Assembly: GCF_017562075.2 (NCBI RefSeq)
Contig: NC_054082.1
Span: 20,344,927 to 20,408,926, forward strand
Direction of reading: 5' to 3'
Length of the DNA stretch: 64,000 bases
Source: Anopheles merus
Lineage: Eukaryota; Arthropoda; Insecta; Diptera; Culicidae
Under the pieces are notes generated by a model. It did no database searches. It was not told the origin of the DNA and worked only from the letters and a program-made list of their open reading frames with translations. The position numbers and the translations under genes were made by a program. Position 1 is the first letter of the stretch. Each line of letters opens with the position of its first letter. Below are positions 18,544 to 31,600 of this stretch, in pieces.

Positions 18544-19483
18544 TCACTGCGGATGTGAAACTTTTCCCAAACTAAACCAAGCCACCGTGCCGCCTCAAAA
18601 TCCCCGAACCGGAAGGCCTGGACGAGACGAACTCCCCCAAAAGAGCAAGGCAACGAAACGAGGGCTCGACGGGCGGGGCGAGACCGTACCATTCCGGGCA
18701 AAGATAACAATCTATTTGATTAGGCTTTTAATTATTTTCAACATGCCAGTTTATGGCCGGCAAAATGGATTGGAGCACTGTCGCGTCGTGCCAGTGCGTC
18801 GGCCGGCACGAGAGCCTTTTTGGGACAGGGTGGCTGGTTGGCTACGGGCCGGTCCTCGGTCACAGTGTGCTTGTGTTTGTGTGCACAATGGCTTTCTTGC
18901 GCACCCCACACAGAAGACAATGTCATGTTCGACACGATAGTGTGGCGGCTAGACCGGCGGCTTTCACGACCGCTCGGTCATAACACGGGCAAGCGATCGC
19001 TATCATCACTAAATCCTTCCGACCGGGTACCGATGTCCTCGCAGAGGGGGGGACGGGTTTTGTGCGAAAGGACACTTTTCTTTATCAATGTGCAAAAGTA
19101 GTACGCAAGACATTGCGAGCATTCGCAAGTTTATGCGTACACATAAAAAATGTGTGTAAAACCCAGCTCCTTTCTCTTTTTACTTTCACTACCACACTTT
19201 GCACCGGCAGCCAGGGGAAAGGGCATTAAGGGTTAAGCTAAGTTTCGGTTACGCTCGTTAAAGCAGGTCGTTTGTTGTACGTTGTTAGATGAATGATGGG
19301 TTTTCAGCTGAGAACTGCCTTTTTGCAGTAGTACTGCCAGTGCTTAGCCGGGCCGGTGGGGCCCAAAAGCCACACTCTCACTACTTATTGTCCCGCCGCC
19401 CCAACCATTCCAAGCGGTAATGCGAAAGCGTTTGTGGTAAAGATAATTGGTGGGAAGATAAATTTCACTTCATCGTACCTATT

Positions 19484-19508
19484 AGCAGCAGCAGCAGCAG
19501 CAGCAGCA
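19484..19508. repeat. (AGC)8 microsatellite
   Basis: Eight perfect AGC units plus one base. There is no polyglutamine-coding context. Confidence 0.9.
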
Positions 19509-22091
19509 ACGTAGCGTGTTTGCCACCGTCGTCGCGCACACAGTTTGTTAGCGAGTGCGCGAGTGCTCGACTAGTAAAAGTAACTTTTGCAATGCATTTT
19601 CAAACTCCCCCCCTAAACGAGCGTGCGGGCGAACGAACTCCTCGGGCGCGTCGCGCAACTCCCGTTTTGCGTAATACAGTTATTATTAATAAATGCTTTC
19701 ATTATGCACTCTCGATTCACAGTCCGTCGCATTCGCGGATGACTGGCGGGTTTTTTGCCCCCCTCGTTGTGGTGCTATTTGCCGTGCTCGAGTGCTCGAG
19801 TCGAGCTGTCGCTTTTGATGTTATCCCCGGTTTTATGGCGAACGCGTGAACCATTTCCACCATCCGAACTCCCGGGATACGGTACAAACGGATGGTGGTA
19901 GAACGTGGTAGAAAAACCAGCACCACAACCACGTACCGCGTTGGGTTTCCAATAAATTGTGCAATTAAACTTAGCCCACGTTTGGCAATAAACTTCAATC
20001 CGTTCGCTTCCGGCGGCCGGTGGGAAGTTGTCCGGGGCGAAACCACTGGTTCGTTTCTGCGAAACGCAAACTAGCAACGAGATTGTTGGCCATTTCTTTA
20101 TTGTGCCAACGCTTTTAGATTGTAAGGGTGCGGAAATCTTGTTTTAAAAGTGGAGCTGGAGATGTATTTCAAACTATTCGTTACATTAGTATTGCTTTGA
20201 GCTGAATGAAGCTAATTAATAAACAAATACAGTAAATGGGTTCCGAAGTGCACGTAACCACCTATTTCCATGTTTTTTTTTTTCGTTCGTACCAATACAG
20301 TCGTTGGAAGGCTTTAGCTGTGCTTAAAGCAATTGCTGCTAAAGGCAAACTTTCACACCTGACGGGTTTTATCGTTCATTTTTTTTGTTCTTCTTTGGAA
20401 GGAAGCAATGCTCGGGAACCATACCCTGTGTCTAATGGAGGAAAAGGGCGCCCCATTCGTCCAACGGGGCACAGGCAACATGCCGGCACGTAAAACCAGT
20501 TGCAACCAGGGCGAACGAGTTCGCGCTGAAGCTTCGCCCAGCGTACGAATACGGAAGGTGCGTTCGTGTGTTGCACACTTTTGCACAGTGAAACACGATA
20601 ACGCGTACCGGCACCGGGAGGGGGAAGCGCAATGCAGCATCGTGAACAGAAAGGGGAAGCAGTAGCGGAATTTCCCTGAAACATGATTCCAGCTGGAAAA
20701 GGTAGCCATAATGGGTTACAAACAACGCGTTTCTTCCGACTGCAGCGTGTACGTGAGCCGTGCCTGCATAAGCCGTAGCCGTAGCACAGATCGGAGGGCT
20801 TTGCGTGAAGGCATGCTTAACCCGGGCAACTGAAGTGGGAATAGTTTTGGTGGGAGGGGGTGTGGGGGGACCAACAAAAAAAAACATCAAGAGCTGTAAA
20901 CCGCTCGAGCAGTAGCGAACGGTTGTAGCGAAAGTGAACATAAATTCATCCATAAAAGCTAAACAAAAAATGAGAGCTTCCGTTTGGCAGTATAAAACTG
21001 GCCGAAACTTTCCACCCATAGCGGTAGGTGCATCCACAAAAGGGCCGAAATGCATCCAGGGTAGAACATTCGTTCGACCGAACCATTGGCGTACCTTGGC
21101 GGACAAGGAAATCTGTTTCAATTCCGGGGAGCGTTGTGCTCGGTACGGTATTCCCGCTTAAAGACGATCATTGCCGATCCATCCTTGTTTTGGCCATTGT
21201 TGAAGGGAGTTGTTTAGTGTGTCTGTGTGTGTATGGGCCACTGCTCTTTTACCACTACCTGGAAGTGCTTCAAGTGCTGGATCCTTCGACTACGCTGTGC
21301 CGTTAAAGGGAACTTCACGCTTCTTGTGCGGAATGAACGCCAACCAGCAGCGGAATGGTAACGGTTACGGTAGCAGATAAACGTTGCATTTAACCTTGCC
21401 CGTGGGGCTGAACTGAGCTAAGGTGCGCCGTGCGGTTGCTCAACCCTTTCCCAATGCCCCGCGACACCCAACAGCAACGGCTGCAATATTCGGTTCGCCG
21501 TTCGCAGCAAAACTTTAAACTCGCACAGGTCCTCCAACGATTTGTGATGTCGTTGGGCAGAAGATGAAAGAGGTAGAAACTCGTTTCTGGTTTTACGATT
21601 ATGTGCATTGAACCACTGCTCGCTGGTTCGCCCCCTGCCATGGTGATGCAAAGATGGTGCCCACCGTCCTGGGAATGGATTTGGGAAAGCACCAATGCCC
21701 GTGTATCGTATCGCTCTCGGTGGTGAAGTGGTTATGGTACGTAACCCGGTGCAGCAATGCTCGCTGGCACACGCTGCGTATCATGACGATTGTTTTAAGC
21801 CGCCGTCACCGTTTGCTGTGCTGAGTTGGGTGTTTTAAGAGGCCGTCGTAAAGTTATGCCAGAAATAGGCAATGTTCAGTACACAAAAATGCACTCATAA
21901 AACAGGCTGATAGTGATGGTTTAGTTTGCCAAGAATGAAATGCAGGCGAAGCACCATTAAAAAGCTTCGAAGCATACCAGGTACCGGTGGAAAATTAGAT
22001 ATGATTCGAAGCTTTGATTGAAAAGCTGAAGAATTTGTTAAAGAAGATGAATGTTTGTTCTGTGTTGTATTAAGCCTAGCTACTTATACTT

Positions 22092-22280
22092 GGGCCGGTC
22101 CCGTGGTACAGTCGTCAACTCGAACGACTTAATAACATGCCCGTCATGGGTTCAAGCCCAGAATGGGCCGTCCCCCCGTATCAAGGATTGACTATCCGGC
22201 TACGTGGTAATGAATTAAGTCTCGAAAGCCTGTATAGGCCGGCATGTCCGCGTAGGACGTTACGCCAAATAGACGATGAT
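22092..22280 (+). mobile_element. tRNA-derived SINE, SINE200-related, with variant 3' body
   Basis: The head GGGCCGGTCCCGTGGTACAG matches the SINE200 start as I know it. An A-box-like TGGTACAGTCG lies at 22104-22114 and a B-box-like GGTTCAAGCCC at 22149-22159, the internal polymerase III promoter of tRNA-derived SINEs. The 3' part (CTCGAAAGCCTGTATAGGCC, GGCATGTCCGCGTAGGACGT) differs from the GACCGACAACGG body of the other two copies, so it is a distinct subfamily. The tail near 22270 is a decayed GAA-type run. No intact target duplication was seen. Confidence 0.85.
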
Positions 22281-25200
22281 TTAGACTTACTAACACGTTT
22301 GTATGTAAACAGCATAAAATTAAAAGAATTCAATTGAGATAAAAAATAATTCAATGCTTAAAAGTATACCAAGTGGAAACTTTGAACTGTGGAAATCCAG
22401 TTGGGTTTTCAGTCGTTACAAATGTTACGTACTCCGAACTAAACTGTTGCGCAACTTTACTTAAAATGCCTAGAATAGGCATCTAATGTATAACATTATT
22501 CATAAAAAGTGAACAGTTAAACTGCAACTAAAACTCCAAGAAGTTCAACAGTTTTAATACACAGTTCAGTTTTGCTACACATTCCAATCAATCAATTCGT
22601 TTACTTTTCGTAACTCAGTTCACCTACCAAACAGCATACAAATGATTAGCCACAAAGCCTCAACCAGCAAGCAAACACAATGCATCATTTGCACTGTTTC
22701 GGAAACAGCTTTTGTCGGAACTATTCATCTTCCCCTAAAAAAACACGCTTTCACAAACAAGCGTTTAGGGCATGCCAACGCATGCCTCCCCGTTTGGATT
22801 TCGAACGATCGGAACATCACGCATCATCTATTTCTCTGCCAACCAAATCCAACTTCCACCGGCACTGCCCGTTGGAAGGGGTTGCCCGCGTTCTAATTAT
22901 GATTCCTGGCCTCGTTCGCAAACGACACAGCGCCGACTGCGAAGGGTCGGTCGGTTTTGTGCTGCCGTGTGGCCGCAAGCACACGAAAAGGCTTGCGTGA
23001 GCCGAATGCGCTACAATAACACACACACTGATCTCGGAAGCGTTTGTGTATGTGTGTGTTCTGAAATGATCTGCTATTGTTGGGCATAAAGGATGCGAAA
23101 GCCAAACCCCGCCGTACCCAAGCAACGTGTTACGATAGTTCTCGATTGTTTGATTGTCGTCCACGGCCACGCTAAACAGTTTCGAGCCGAAGAATGTGAC
23201 ACTGCCACTGCCGGCGGAATGAGTCCAATGAGCTGTTAGATAGCGCTTTGTCTCGATTTTACGTCCCGTTTGACAATCAGAGGATGGTGAAAACTGGAGG
23301 CCGACATGGGAAATGCTCAGTATGCTGCTGCTAAGAATCACAGTTTCACTGGCCGGTTACGGTTGGCACGGGCCTAGGGGGGAACCTGGGGGAATTGAAT
23401 GAAAATATCAACTGTCCAATTTTCGGTGCATCTTGCAGTTTGTGAGGCTTGCCAACCTGATTGAGTGGGTTATAGAATTTTAACGATTTTATGAATTTTT
23501 CCTGACCGCTCGAGCGCGCCCCGTACAGGGTATCGGTAGCGTAGCCCTTGAAATTGGCAAGCTGACGGTGAATCTGGGACGACCAGCAACAACGTCGACT
23601 GGCGGATGCTGCGCGTTTGCAGAAGCCTATTTTGGCTTCGGTTCTATTTCCAAACCCGACGGTCGGCTTTCTTTCATCAGAATTTCACCGTACCGAAATC
23701 GTTGCTGGCAGGCATGGGATATCTGCACGTCGCAGGCCGCAGATTTTGTGATTCGCGCACAGCATTTTCGCAATACCTGGGCAGCCGTGGTAGGTACCTT
23801 CGGGAAAGGAACACAAAAAAAAACTCACACGCTTCACTAACATTGGGCACCGTTTTCCTGTAGGTCAGCAGCCAGCACAATGCCCAACCGCCCTGTCCAG
23901 GGCGAATTGAATCGTTCATAATTGATCAGCTCCGGGTCATCCCCGGGACACAGGGACGGGTGCAGGTCTGCAGTCGTCAATTTCAGTGCTCGATTTTCGG
24001 GTTGGCCCGTTTCGGTGCGCGAACGTGCTCCATCGACCATTCGGCGGAAATTCCGCGCCGACGAAATACCGAACACAAATGGGACGCTGCCCAGGTACGG
24101 TGGCGCTGGTGTGATGAGATTTGAGGCGGGAAAACTAAACACCAGTGGTGCCATTCGCTAAGCATCTAAATATCCGGACGTTTGTCCCGTCGCGTTTTGG
24201 CCTGGAATGGTCTGGCTGGAACGTGTTGATTTTGGGATTGACGTACCCCTGGACATACCGGTCCTGGAGCAAATGGCATGGCGAAAACGGGATTGCGTAC
24301 CCCGGTCGCAAGCTCGAGCGGCCCGAGGACGCTCGCGCGCGCAAAATGTCAACGTGTCGCACCGTACGATGAAAGGTGACGATGTTTGGTGCGTTACGTT
24401 GCGTTGCGTTGGGTGGGGTGGGCAATATTGATTACGGATTCGGATACTTCAGAACGGCATCGATAGGAGGCAGATATGTGCGATGGATACTGAAGCTGTA
24501 GTTAAGCCAAATAATGGCTTTATATAGCACATGTTGAAACCGCTTATTTAATGCAAACGGAGCTCAAGCACTGACTTTAAATCTTCTGGAATTCATCTGC
24601 AACAACAAAATAGTTACATTAAAGGAATTTTCAATCAAGAACCCAGGATTACTGTAAAAAATACCCTTAAAAGAGGGACTCAAAACCTTAAGACAGAATT
24701 AAAGGAGTTGAACAAGTTAAACAGCTACAAAAGTTTGCTCATTTTCTCCCTGTTATTCACTCGATTTTATGCATAATACTCAATAATACTTCTTGAACTC
24801 TATTGAAAGTGTACGACGCAATTAATAGCGCTCTAGCGAACGTACAGGATCTGCAATGGGCTCGAAATAATCCACTACCAGTCACCTAAACAAACGTGTT
24901 ACAAAAACAAGGCACCCATGTGTGTGTGTGTGTGACATTTCAAAGGAAAACACCATTTCCATTGCACACGACTGTGCTCCCGGCTGTGTTTATTTATGAC
25001 AATCAGTCCATCACACCAGCGAAAAAACAACGCATCATCAGCACATGTCACAGCGCAAACCGGAAAACTCGGAGAAACGCTTTGATCTCTGACGCACTAT
25101 GGCATGTCGTGTGTGTGTGTGTGTGTGTGTCCATGTGTGTCCCGTTGTCGTTGCGTGTGCCTGGCCCTCTGGCACATTCAATTACAACAGTTTGGAACGG

Positions 25201-26302
25201 CGTTGAGTACCTGGAATCCCTTTGGTGCCGGAACGCTTCCCATTGAATGCGAACCACATAGAACCTTCTTATCAATTGGACTTTCATATCAGCATTGCCT
25301 ACCTGTCAGGCGCATACGCGTGCAACGTGCAATCTTTCCCCAGGCAGGCCGGAAGACGATAGCTCCCACGTTATTAGCTTGAAGAGGGATTGCTTCTGCA
25401 GCAAAAGTTCCACTATCGGTACGGTCGAGCACTATCTGATTGATTTGGAGATTGCAGGGCGGGTATTTTTCCCTTCCTCTTACATATTGCAATTCGATCT
25501 GTGTTTGTGCACAGCATGACAAAACAGCGCACCGGGCAATGGGGAGGAAAATAATCAATTTTATTCACCTGTCGGTAAGTTTGTTCCCGCTGGGCACCAG
25601 CCTGCCGCCAGGTCTCGTAAGATGAGCAAACGAACAACAACAGGCAAACCATCGTGCAAACACGGGAAAACCTGCCGGCAGCTGAGGAGGGATGCAGTTG
25701 GCCACATACAAAATTGTGCTGGCTGTAATAGTTTTGTTTACGTTTTGTCAACGGAAATGGAAATGGAAAAAAATGCTTTCAAAGCATATCATGGCAAATT
25801 TCAAATGCGCTCCCCCAAAGCGCAGGGCGTAGGGCGCAGTTCACAACCAACCGTCAGAAATGATGACATTCTACGTCAGCTTTGCTCTGTTTTTCTACCC
25901 TAGCGTTAACGTAAAGGATGAATAACAAATCACAAAAAAAAGAAAACCAAATCATTGCAGATTTTCTGTAAGATTTAACCGGTTCATTCTATTTTTGCGC
26001 ACGGAATGCACACACGGCGGCACACTGCTCCGCTGCCTTTGGTGCTTCAAAACTCCGACCAAGAGGGATCATTTTCTCACAGACAAAACGGCTCCCAGCT
26101 GCATTCCAGCTGACTGGTGAACTGAAATGGTTTTTTCCCCGTGTGTGTATGTGTGTGTGTGTGTGTGCGCTCTTTTTTTTCTCTCCCATCGCGCAGCGGT
26201 TTTTGGTGGGATTTATCTTCGCGCACTTGCATCCTACCAATGCGAACCATACGGACGATGGAAGGCGATGTATCGCACCGGGGCATGCTTTTTGCCGTTG
26301 TT

Positions 26303-26357
<55 letters not shown>

Positions 26358-28522
26358 ATCTATCTATCTCTCTCTGCTTCTTCTTTCCCATCGCCGAAAG
26401 CTTTCCGTTGCCATGCCGTGGCTGGGCGAAATCGAATGTGCAGGCGGTTCCGCTTCGTTGTTACTCCCCCCACACGGTTACGCCGGCCCTGGCAGTGTGC
26501 TGGCAATGTGGAATATACAGGAAAGGAATACACATCCAGCCACACAGATGCAACAGATGTGGCGGTCCGGACCTAAAGATCGGGTGACATAAAGATCGAG
26601 GGGAAATATGCAAAAAATGCAGCAAGAAATGAATACACACACACACATATATATCCCTTTACAGAACGGCTTACGTGTGTATGTGTGTGTGTGTTTGGTT
26701 TTTGGCTTCGATTGCCTTAGAAGGTGGATCAAATATTGTCCTCCCCCCACACCCACACTCACTACGTGCTGCGTTCAGTAGTTGGGATTCTTGCCATAGG
26801 CAATGAGATGTTTTCCACAAGAGCAAAGAAAGAAAGAAAAAAAAAACACAACGCGACTCTCGTTTCTTCTGGTGCTGGGGACATCTTCTTTCCAGCTTCA
26901 GCTGTGCCATTGACGGTGTGGGTGCTGTTGGACTGGGAAAAATCGCAAATGCCCATATATGAGTGTGCGAGCAGAAATGGCAGAAGAGCCAGGAGTCGGT
27001 GCTATAAGCAAAAAATGCACGATTTACAGGGGAAAAGTCAGGGCGGTGTGGTGCAAAATCATCCCTTTCCGTTCCGTCGTTGCCGTTGGCTTTTCCACAT
27101 TTGCAAAACGGCAGCAGAAGCAGCAGCAGCCAGTGTGCCAGTGCGAGGCATCGCGCACAAAATTGAAGCGGCAAGCGGAAATATTTCATTCAAAATCCAA
27201 TAAGAAAATATTTATACGACCCAGTTTTGCCATTCCGTGGATGGTTTGCGCGCGTGGCATGGAGCCCCGTGATATTATATAGCCGTGTGGATGCTTCCGT
27301 GTGTGCGTGTGTGTGCACCATTGGGAGGAAAGGTTTTTCTTGCAGTTGTTGTTGTTGTAGTCGTTGTTGGTGTGCCAGCCAGCCGTTTTCTGCCGACGGA
27401 ACGTGTAATCGAACAACCCTTGGGAAGTAAGTAAAAGTGTGAATGTGTGAGTGGGTGGAAATAAAAACTCCCCCCCCCCCCCCCTATTGCTTTGCCCACC
27501 CAGCTTCCCCTGCTCGGTGTTGGTGTGTGCTCGCGCGATACCGTTCGATCCAATTTAGAGATTTGACGAGTTTGGCCGGAAGCAAAGCAATTCCCGTTTT
27601 ACTTTTACAAGTTTTTGTGTCGTTGTGGTTGAAGATTTTTCCGAACTTTACCAGCTGCAATTTAATGTACTGGCAAGTCACAATTTTTATTGAAGTTTGA
27701 GCCACAGTAGCATAAAATGGTTCAACATTTCAAGTAGAAAATTAATACACCATCGCGCCACAAATACACACACTGCCAGCAAAGGCAAAGTTTACGGATG
27801 AGCGAAAGGAAATTTCATCACGGCGAGCATTAAACAGCATCAAGTACACCTGCCCTTCGCCATCGTTGCTCACGAGCATGTTTGCTGCTGTACCTGTGCG
27901 AGCGGAAACTTATCTGTTTCGGGCTAACCTTTTGCGAAATTAGTTTCCTCCCCCTGGCCCTGCGGTGGCCACCCCTTCCGTGTTCCCCCGGTGGACGGCT
28001 CTTCCGACGGCGCAACCAATTTGCCATTTGGGGACTAAATTAACATACACGACAGCAACTTATGAATGGGTCTCGTTTCCAATGGTTGACCTTAAAGAAA
28101 GCGACTTTGTTAAGGAGCAGCCACCCTTTCCGTGCGGGGAAAAGGATCCGCCGGGACGGACATGGGTGCGCGAAGGTGCGGGCGGTCGCTTCCCTACGCT
28201 TCCCCAGCCCCGTTGCCACAGTACACAGTGGCTTAATGGTGCTGTCGCTTCAAGTCACCTCCACGCGCCGTCAGCGTCTTCATAGCACGCCGTGCACGGC
28301 GATCCACTGCGCAAACAGTGTGTCACTGGGATGGGCTTTCACGGAGAAGGTGGTTACGGCGCAGGGACGGTGGGATCGTGTCGCAAAAAGTTACCACCCC
28401 GTATCCATTAATTACCGCTGCAATCTTAACTTCACAATTTTCGGACCGGATTTTCTAACCATTTCTTCTTTTTCCTCTGCTTCTTTCTTCTTCCCTCTTT
28501 GCTGGCTGTGCCTATCGACCAG
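22281..28522. other. Non-coding stretch; balanced-composition block at about 22.9-24.4 kb
   Basis: Contains CT and GT microsatellites and an AT-rich patch (24440-24890). The block 22.9-24.4 kb is free of low-complexity sequence and has several open frames, mainly minus strand (22817-23341 and 23837-24154), with about 55% GC at third positions by hand count, which is not distinctive. No convincing splice sites join them, so they are not called as genes. The 400 bp before 28523 include the acceptor pyrimidine tract. Confidence 0.4.
26305..26376. repeat. (TC)n(TCTA)n compound microsatellite
   Basis: Roughly 70 bp of TC with one TTTC interruption and a TCTA segment near the end. It gives Ser-Leu-rich spurious frames on the plus strand. 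Confidence 0.92.
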
Positions 28523-28628
28523 GATCGCACCGGGCTGGGCAACGGTTTGGACATGCGCTCGCTCGAGCACTGTCTGAGCGACATCATGCGAAATGTGGGC
28601 GAAGCATCGCAGCCGGATCATCTGAAAG
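28523..28628 (+). CDS. Internal coding exon of an unrecognised protein (partial gene)
   Basis: The acceptor is strong: a pyrimidine-rich tract from about 28460 to 28500, then CTATCGACCAG ending at 28522. The donor is AAAG-GTAAGG at 28629. The 106-bp exon is open in the frame starting at 28523, giving 35 residues that begin DRTGLGNGLDMRSLEH and end ASQPDHLK, with one base left over for a split codon. About 25 of 35 third positions are G or C, well above the surroundings, as expected of anopheline exons. A second frame is also open, but its translation is Arg/His/Ala-rich and looks like a shadow. I see no transmembrane segment, cysteine pattern or catalytic motif; the helix-like stretch LEHCLSDIMRN is all that stands out. 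I do not recognise the family. Flanking introns exceed 28 kb and 33 kb, typical of large developmental or neuronal genes (inference). Confidence 0.75.
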
Positions 28629-28636
28629 GTAAGGCA

Positions 28637-31600
28637 CCGCGGGAACTCCGTCTCTTCCCTGTCCTGTTACACTAACACACATACACATTAACACACGTAC
28701 AGATACAATCGAATCATCCGCAGTAGCGCAGGGACCGGGACTGTAACATTAAATCGCACACGTTTAAAGGAAACTTTTGCACAACCTCGAAACGAGCATA
28801 ACACTTGGATTCACAATCATTATACTGCTGTAAATCGGAGCCCCCCTGCAGCTCCCATTACGCACAAACTTTGGCCGGATAGACGCAAGTTTTGCCAGAG
28901 ATGCCCTGCTCTATCGGGGTGAGATTTTTATGATGGTGCGTCCATTGTGGAGGAAAATTAGCGAAAGCGTTGCTTCACCGTTGCTGCGTAAAGCCCTGCT
29001 CAAACAGGCGATCTGCAAACTGCCCCGGCAACCCCTTTACATATTGGTAAAAGGTCAAAGGTTCATCGGAGCAGAATGCGGCTATTTTGGGGCCATCTCC
29101 GCATATGTGCTGAGTGAAGAATTTAATTAACATTTGGACAGATTTCCTTCTTTTTTCTTTCTATCTTTCTGGTATGGCAAAAGCTCTGGCAGCAAAGGAA
29201 AAATGCCAAACTTTCCCCATCTCGAGCCGTGTGCGTCATACATTGCGCGGGGAGGGTTCTTCCCCTCTTTTTCTGCATACTTTTGGATCGGTTTTGTTTG
29301 TACAAATCTCCCGCCCCGTGCCGTTCCGTTCCGGGTCTGTTTTGATGGATCGAAGATAAGCCGAGCGGTTGAGGCTGGCATTTTTAAGCTTTCGTCTTTG
29401 TGGCTTCCCTTTCCCTGCCCGGAGCACTGGTAGACTTAGCTGGGCAAACATACGCCCATTCTTGTTAAGTTTGCACTGAACTGTTTCTGAACAGTGTTTG
29501 GGTTCGGGTGTGTTGGTTTTATTATCTAGCGATGATTCGGATCGATCAATAACAGCACACAGGCATGCAAAACGCTGCAGGGATGGTGGCCATGCCAGAG
29601 ATTTATTGGAACGCAAACTGATGTGTTTTGTTTTGTTTTTTTTTGCTTTGCTTTTCCCCCCGTTATGCGTTCAATGCTTGTACCAAACGGTGTGACGTGT
29701 GGCGTGGAGGGAAACAGTCGTAAGGGATTTATTAATTTTCAAATATTTATGGCATTTTTATTAATCGTTATATCGAGACGAGCGGATCCTGTGTGCTGTG
29801 CTGGTGGCATTGGGATTGGGAGCATTGTGTGGAAGCATTTGCGTGTTTACAAGAAGGGTGCGCACGGAGTTATGCACGGACTAATTGAACAGCGTTGGAA
29901 TTTTCGATTGACGCGCTCGCGCTTTATCAGCTAATTAAAATTGTATTACCAACGAAGTGCGCAACGGTGGAATTTGCTGCTGTCAACAGTGAATGTTCTT
30001 TTGGTTTCGTCCTTTCAATTACTGGAGCTCTTTGTTTGTAAGTAAAATAAAAACTCAAACAGCAGTGGAGAGTTTTCGTTCCGTTTGCTTACAAATAGTT
30101 TGGATGAATTCACTGGCACACTGGGCAACAAGGTCGACATTATTCATGTGCATTGCTGTTACGTGTATGTTGACTTCAGACGCCTTTCGAGCGCCTACTT
30201 TCCCAGTAATTTGGGATTGGCAGGCTTGGCAGGATTGGCTGTTGAAATTTGGCATAGCCGTCGCAGAATGGGCATAGCATGTAGGCATACACATGGCGAA
30301 GAAAGGTGCACAGGGTAAGGGAGAGAGAGAGAGAGAGGCAGCCAGACCGCCGCCAACATGTGTCGCTGTTGCTGTTGAACAAGCGTATCCGGCTGGTAAC
30401 ATTTCCGAGCTACACGATTGTCTAAGACTCTGTCGCAGTCAGCAGTCAGCAGTAGTGTGCAAAGACGTGAACCCGCTGCAACCGGTTGACCTATTAAGCG
30501 CCAACGTGTGGGAAGCGTGCCCAATGCAAACACACACACACACACACATACAGACAGACCTGGGTACACCAATTCTGCATTGCGGTGACAACGATAACGA
30601 CGGCGAATGGAAATGATGGCCACCGCGACTGGCACATGATGTGCAAACATCGGACGCATCCGATGTGAGTGGGATGGAAGTGGGATTTGGATTTGGACCA
30701 GCCGCAGCCGTGTTGTAGGTTTGCGCGGCCGCATCGCGAATGTTGATGAAACGGTGCACAAATGGAGCATATGTATGCACATAATTTTGCCTCGAGATTT
30801 TGACGTTGCATCATGTTATAATATTGGACAATAAATAAGTTTTGGCGAGTTTTATTTCAAAGCGAAAATGGAAGCTTTTTTGCGAGAATTACAATGACCT
30901 ATTAGCTATCTTGTGAGTAATTTAATTAATTTAAATCAAAACGATTTTTACCGCAACACCAAGTCGACTGTACGGCCGCTATCCATGCAACGGTCTTCCA
31001 TTTCTATACCTAGTCGTAATTGGAGACGTGCTGGTCAGTCAGATCATGTTCCTTCGACTCGAACAGACAATAATCCGAATGATAATCCAAAGCTGGGCTT
31101 CAAAAAGGAGAGAATAAATCTTCCATTTTCAGTTTTTCTTTTCTTTTTTTAAGGATGCAGTAGGAGCAGTTACTCTAATGTGAACGAACAGGGTTCGTCG
31201 CTTGTGGACCAATTCCCATATGACACCCAGTTCCTCACCTTTCTGACAGTTTTGCTTGCCTTTAAGCGATGGAAAATATCTTCCTAATAATATACTTGAG
31301 GTGTGTTGAAAAGGGCTCTCCGGAACGTTTCTTCTCATTTTCAATAGTGCAGCATTACTTCCTTCCTTACAAAAACTTGATTTCGTTGTTGCAAAAGTGG
31401 AGCTAAGAATTATAACGTAAAATTCACCGATGCGAAGTTACTTGTAATAGAAACTCTAAAGTATAGAAAGCCTAAATATGATGCTTCAAATTGACTGTGT
31501 TTTTAGATTCCATTAAGAGCCAGGGAGAGCGTTTGAATAAGTGAAATTTATATTTTATTATAAAAATGGTTTTAAAATGTTTGATATTTAGAACATAGGG

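Larger units (their letters stand above)
14795..22091. other. Non-coding stretch with several microsatellites
   Basis: About 7.3 kb of balanced sequence with no supported exon. A strong pyrimidine tract near 17500-17541 is followed only by CAAG-GTTAGC, a poor acceptor-donor pair. A possible TATA-like GCATAAAAG near 17047 lacks a matching initiator. The longest frame (20432-21121, minus) shows no domain or coding bias that I can see. Confidence 0.4.

Noticed and set aside
28629..28644. Resemblance of TAAGGCACCGCGG to the miR-124 start
   Set aside because: Matches only partly, lies at a splice donor and has no complementary hairpin arm.
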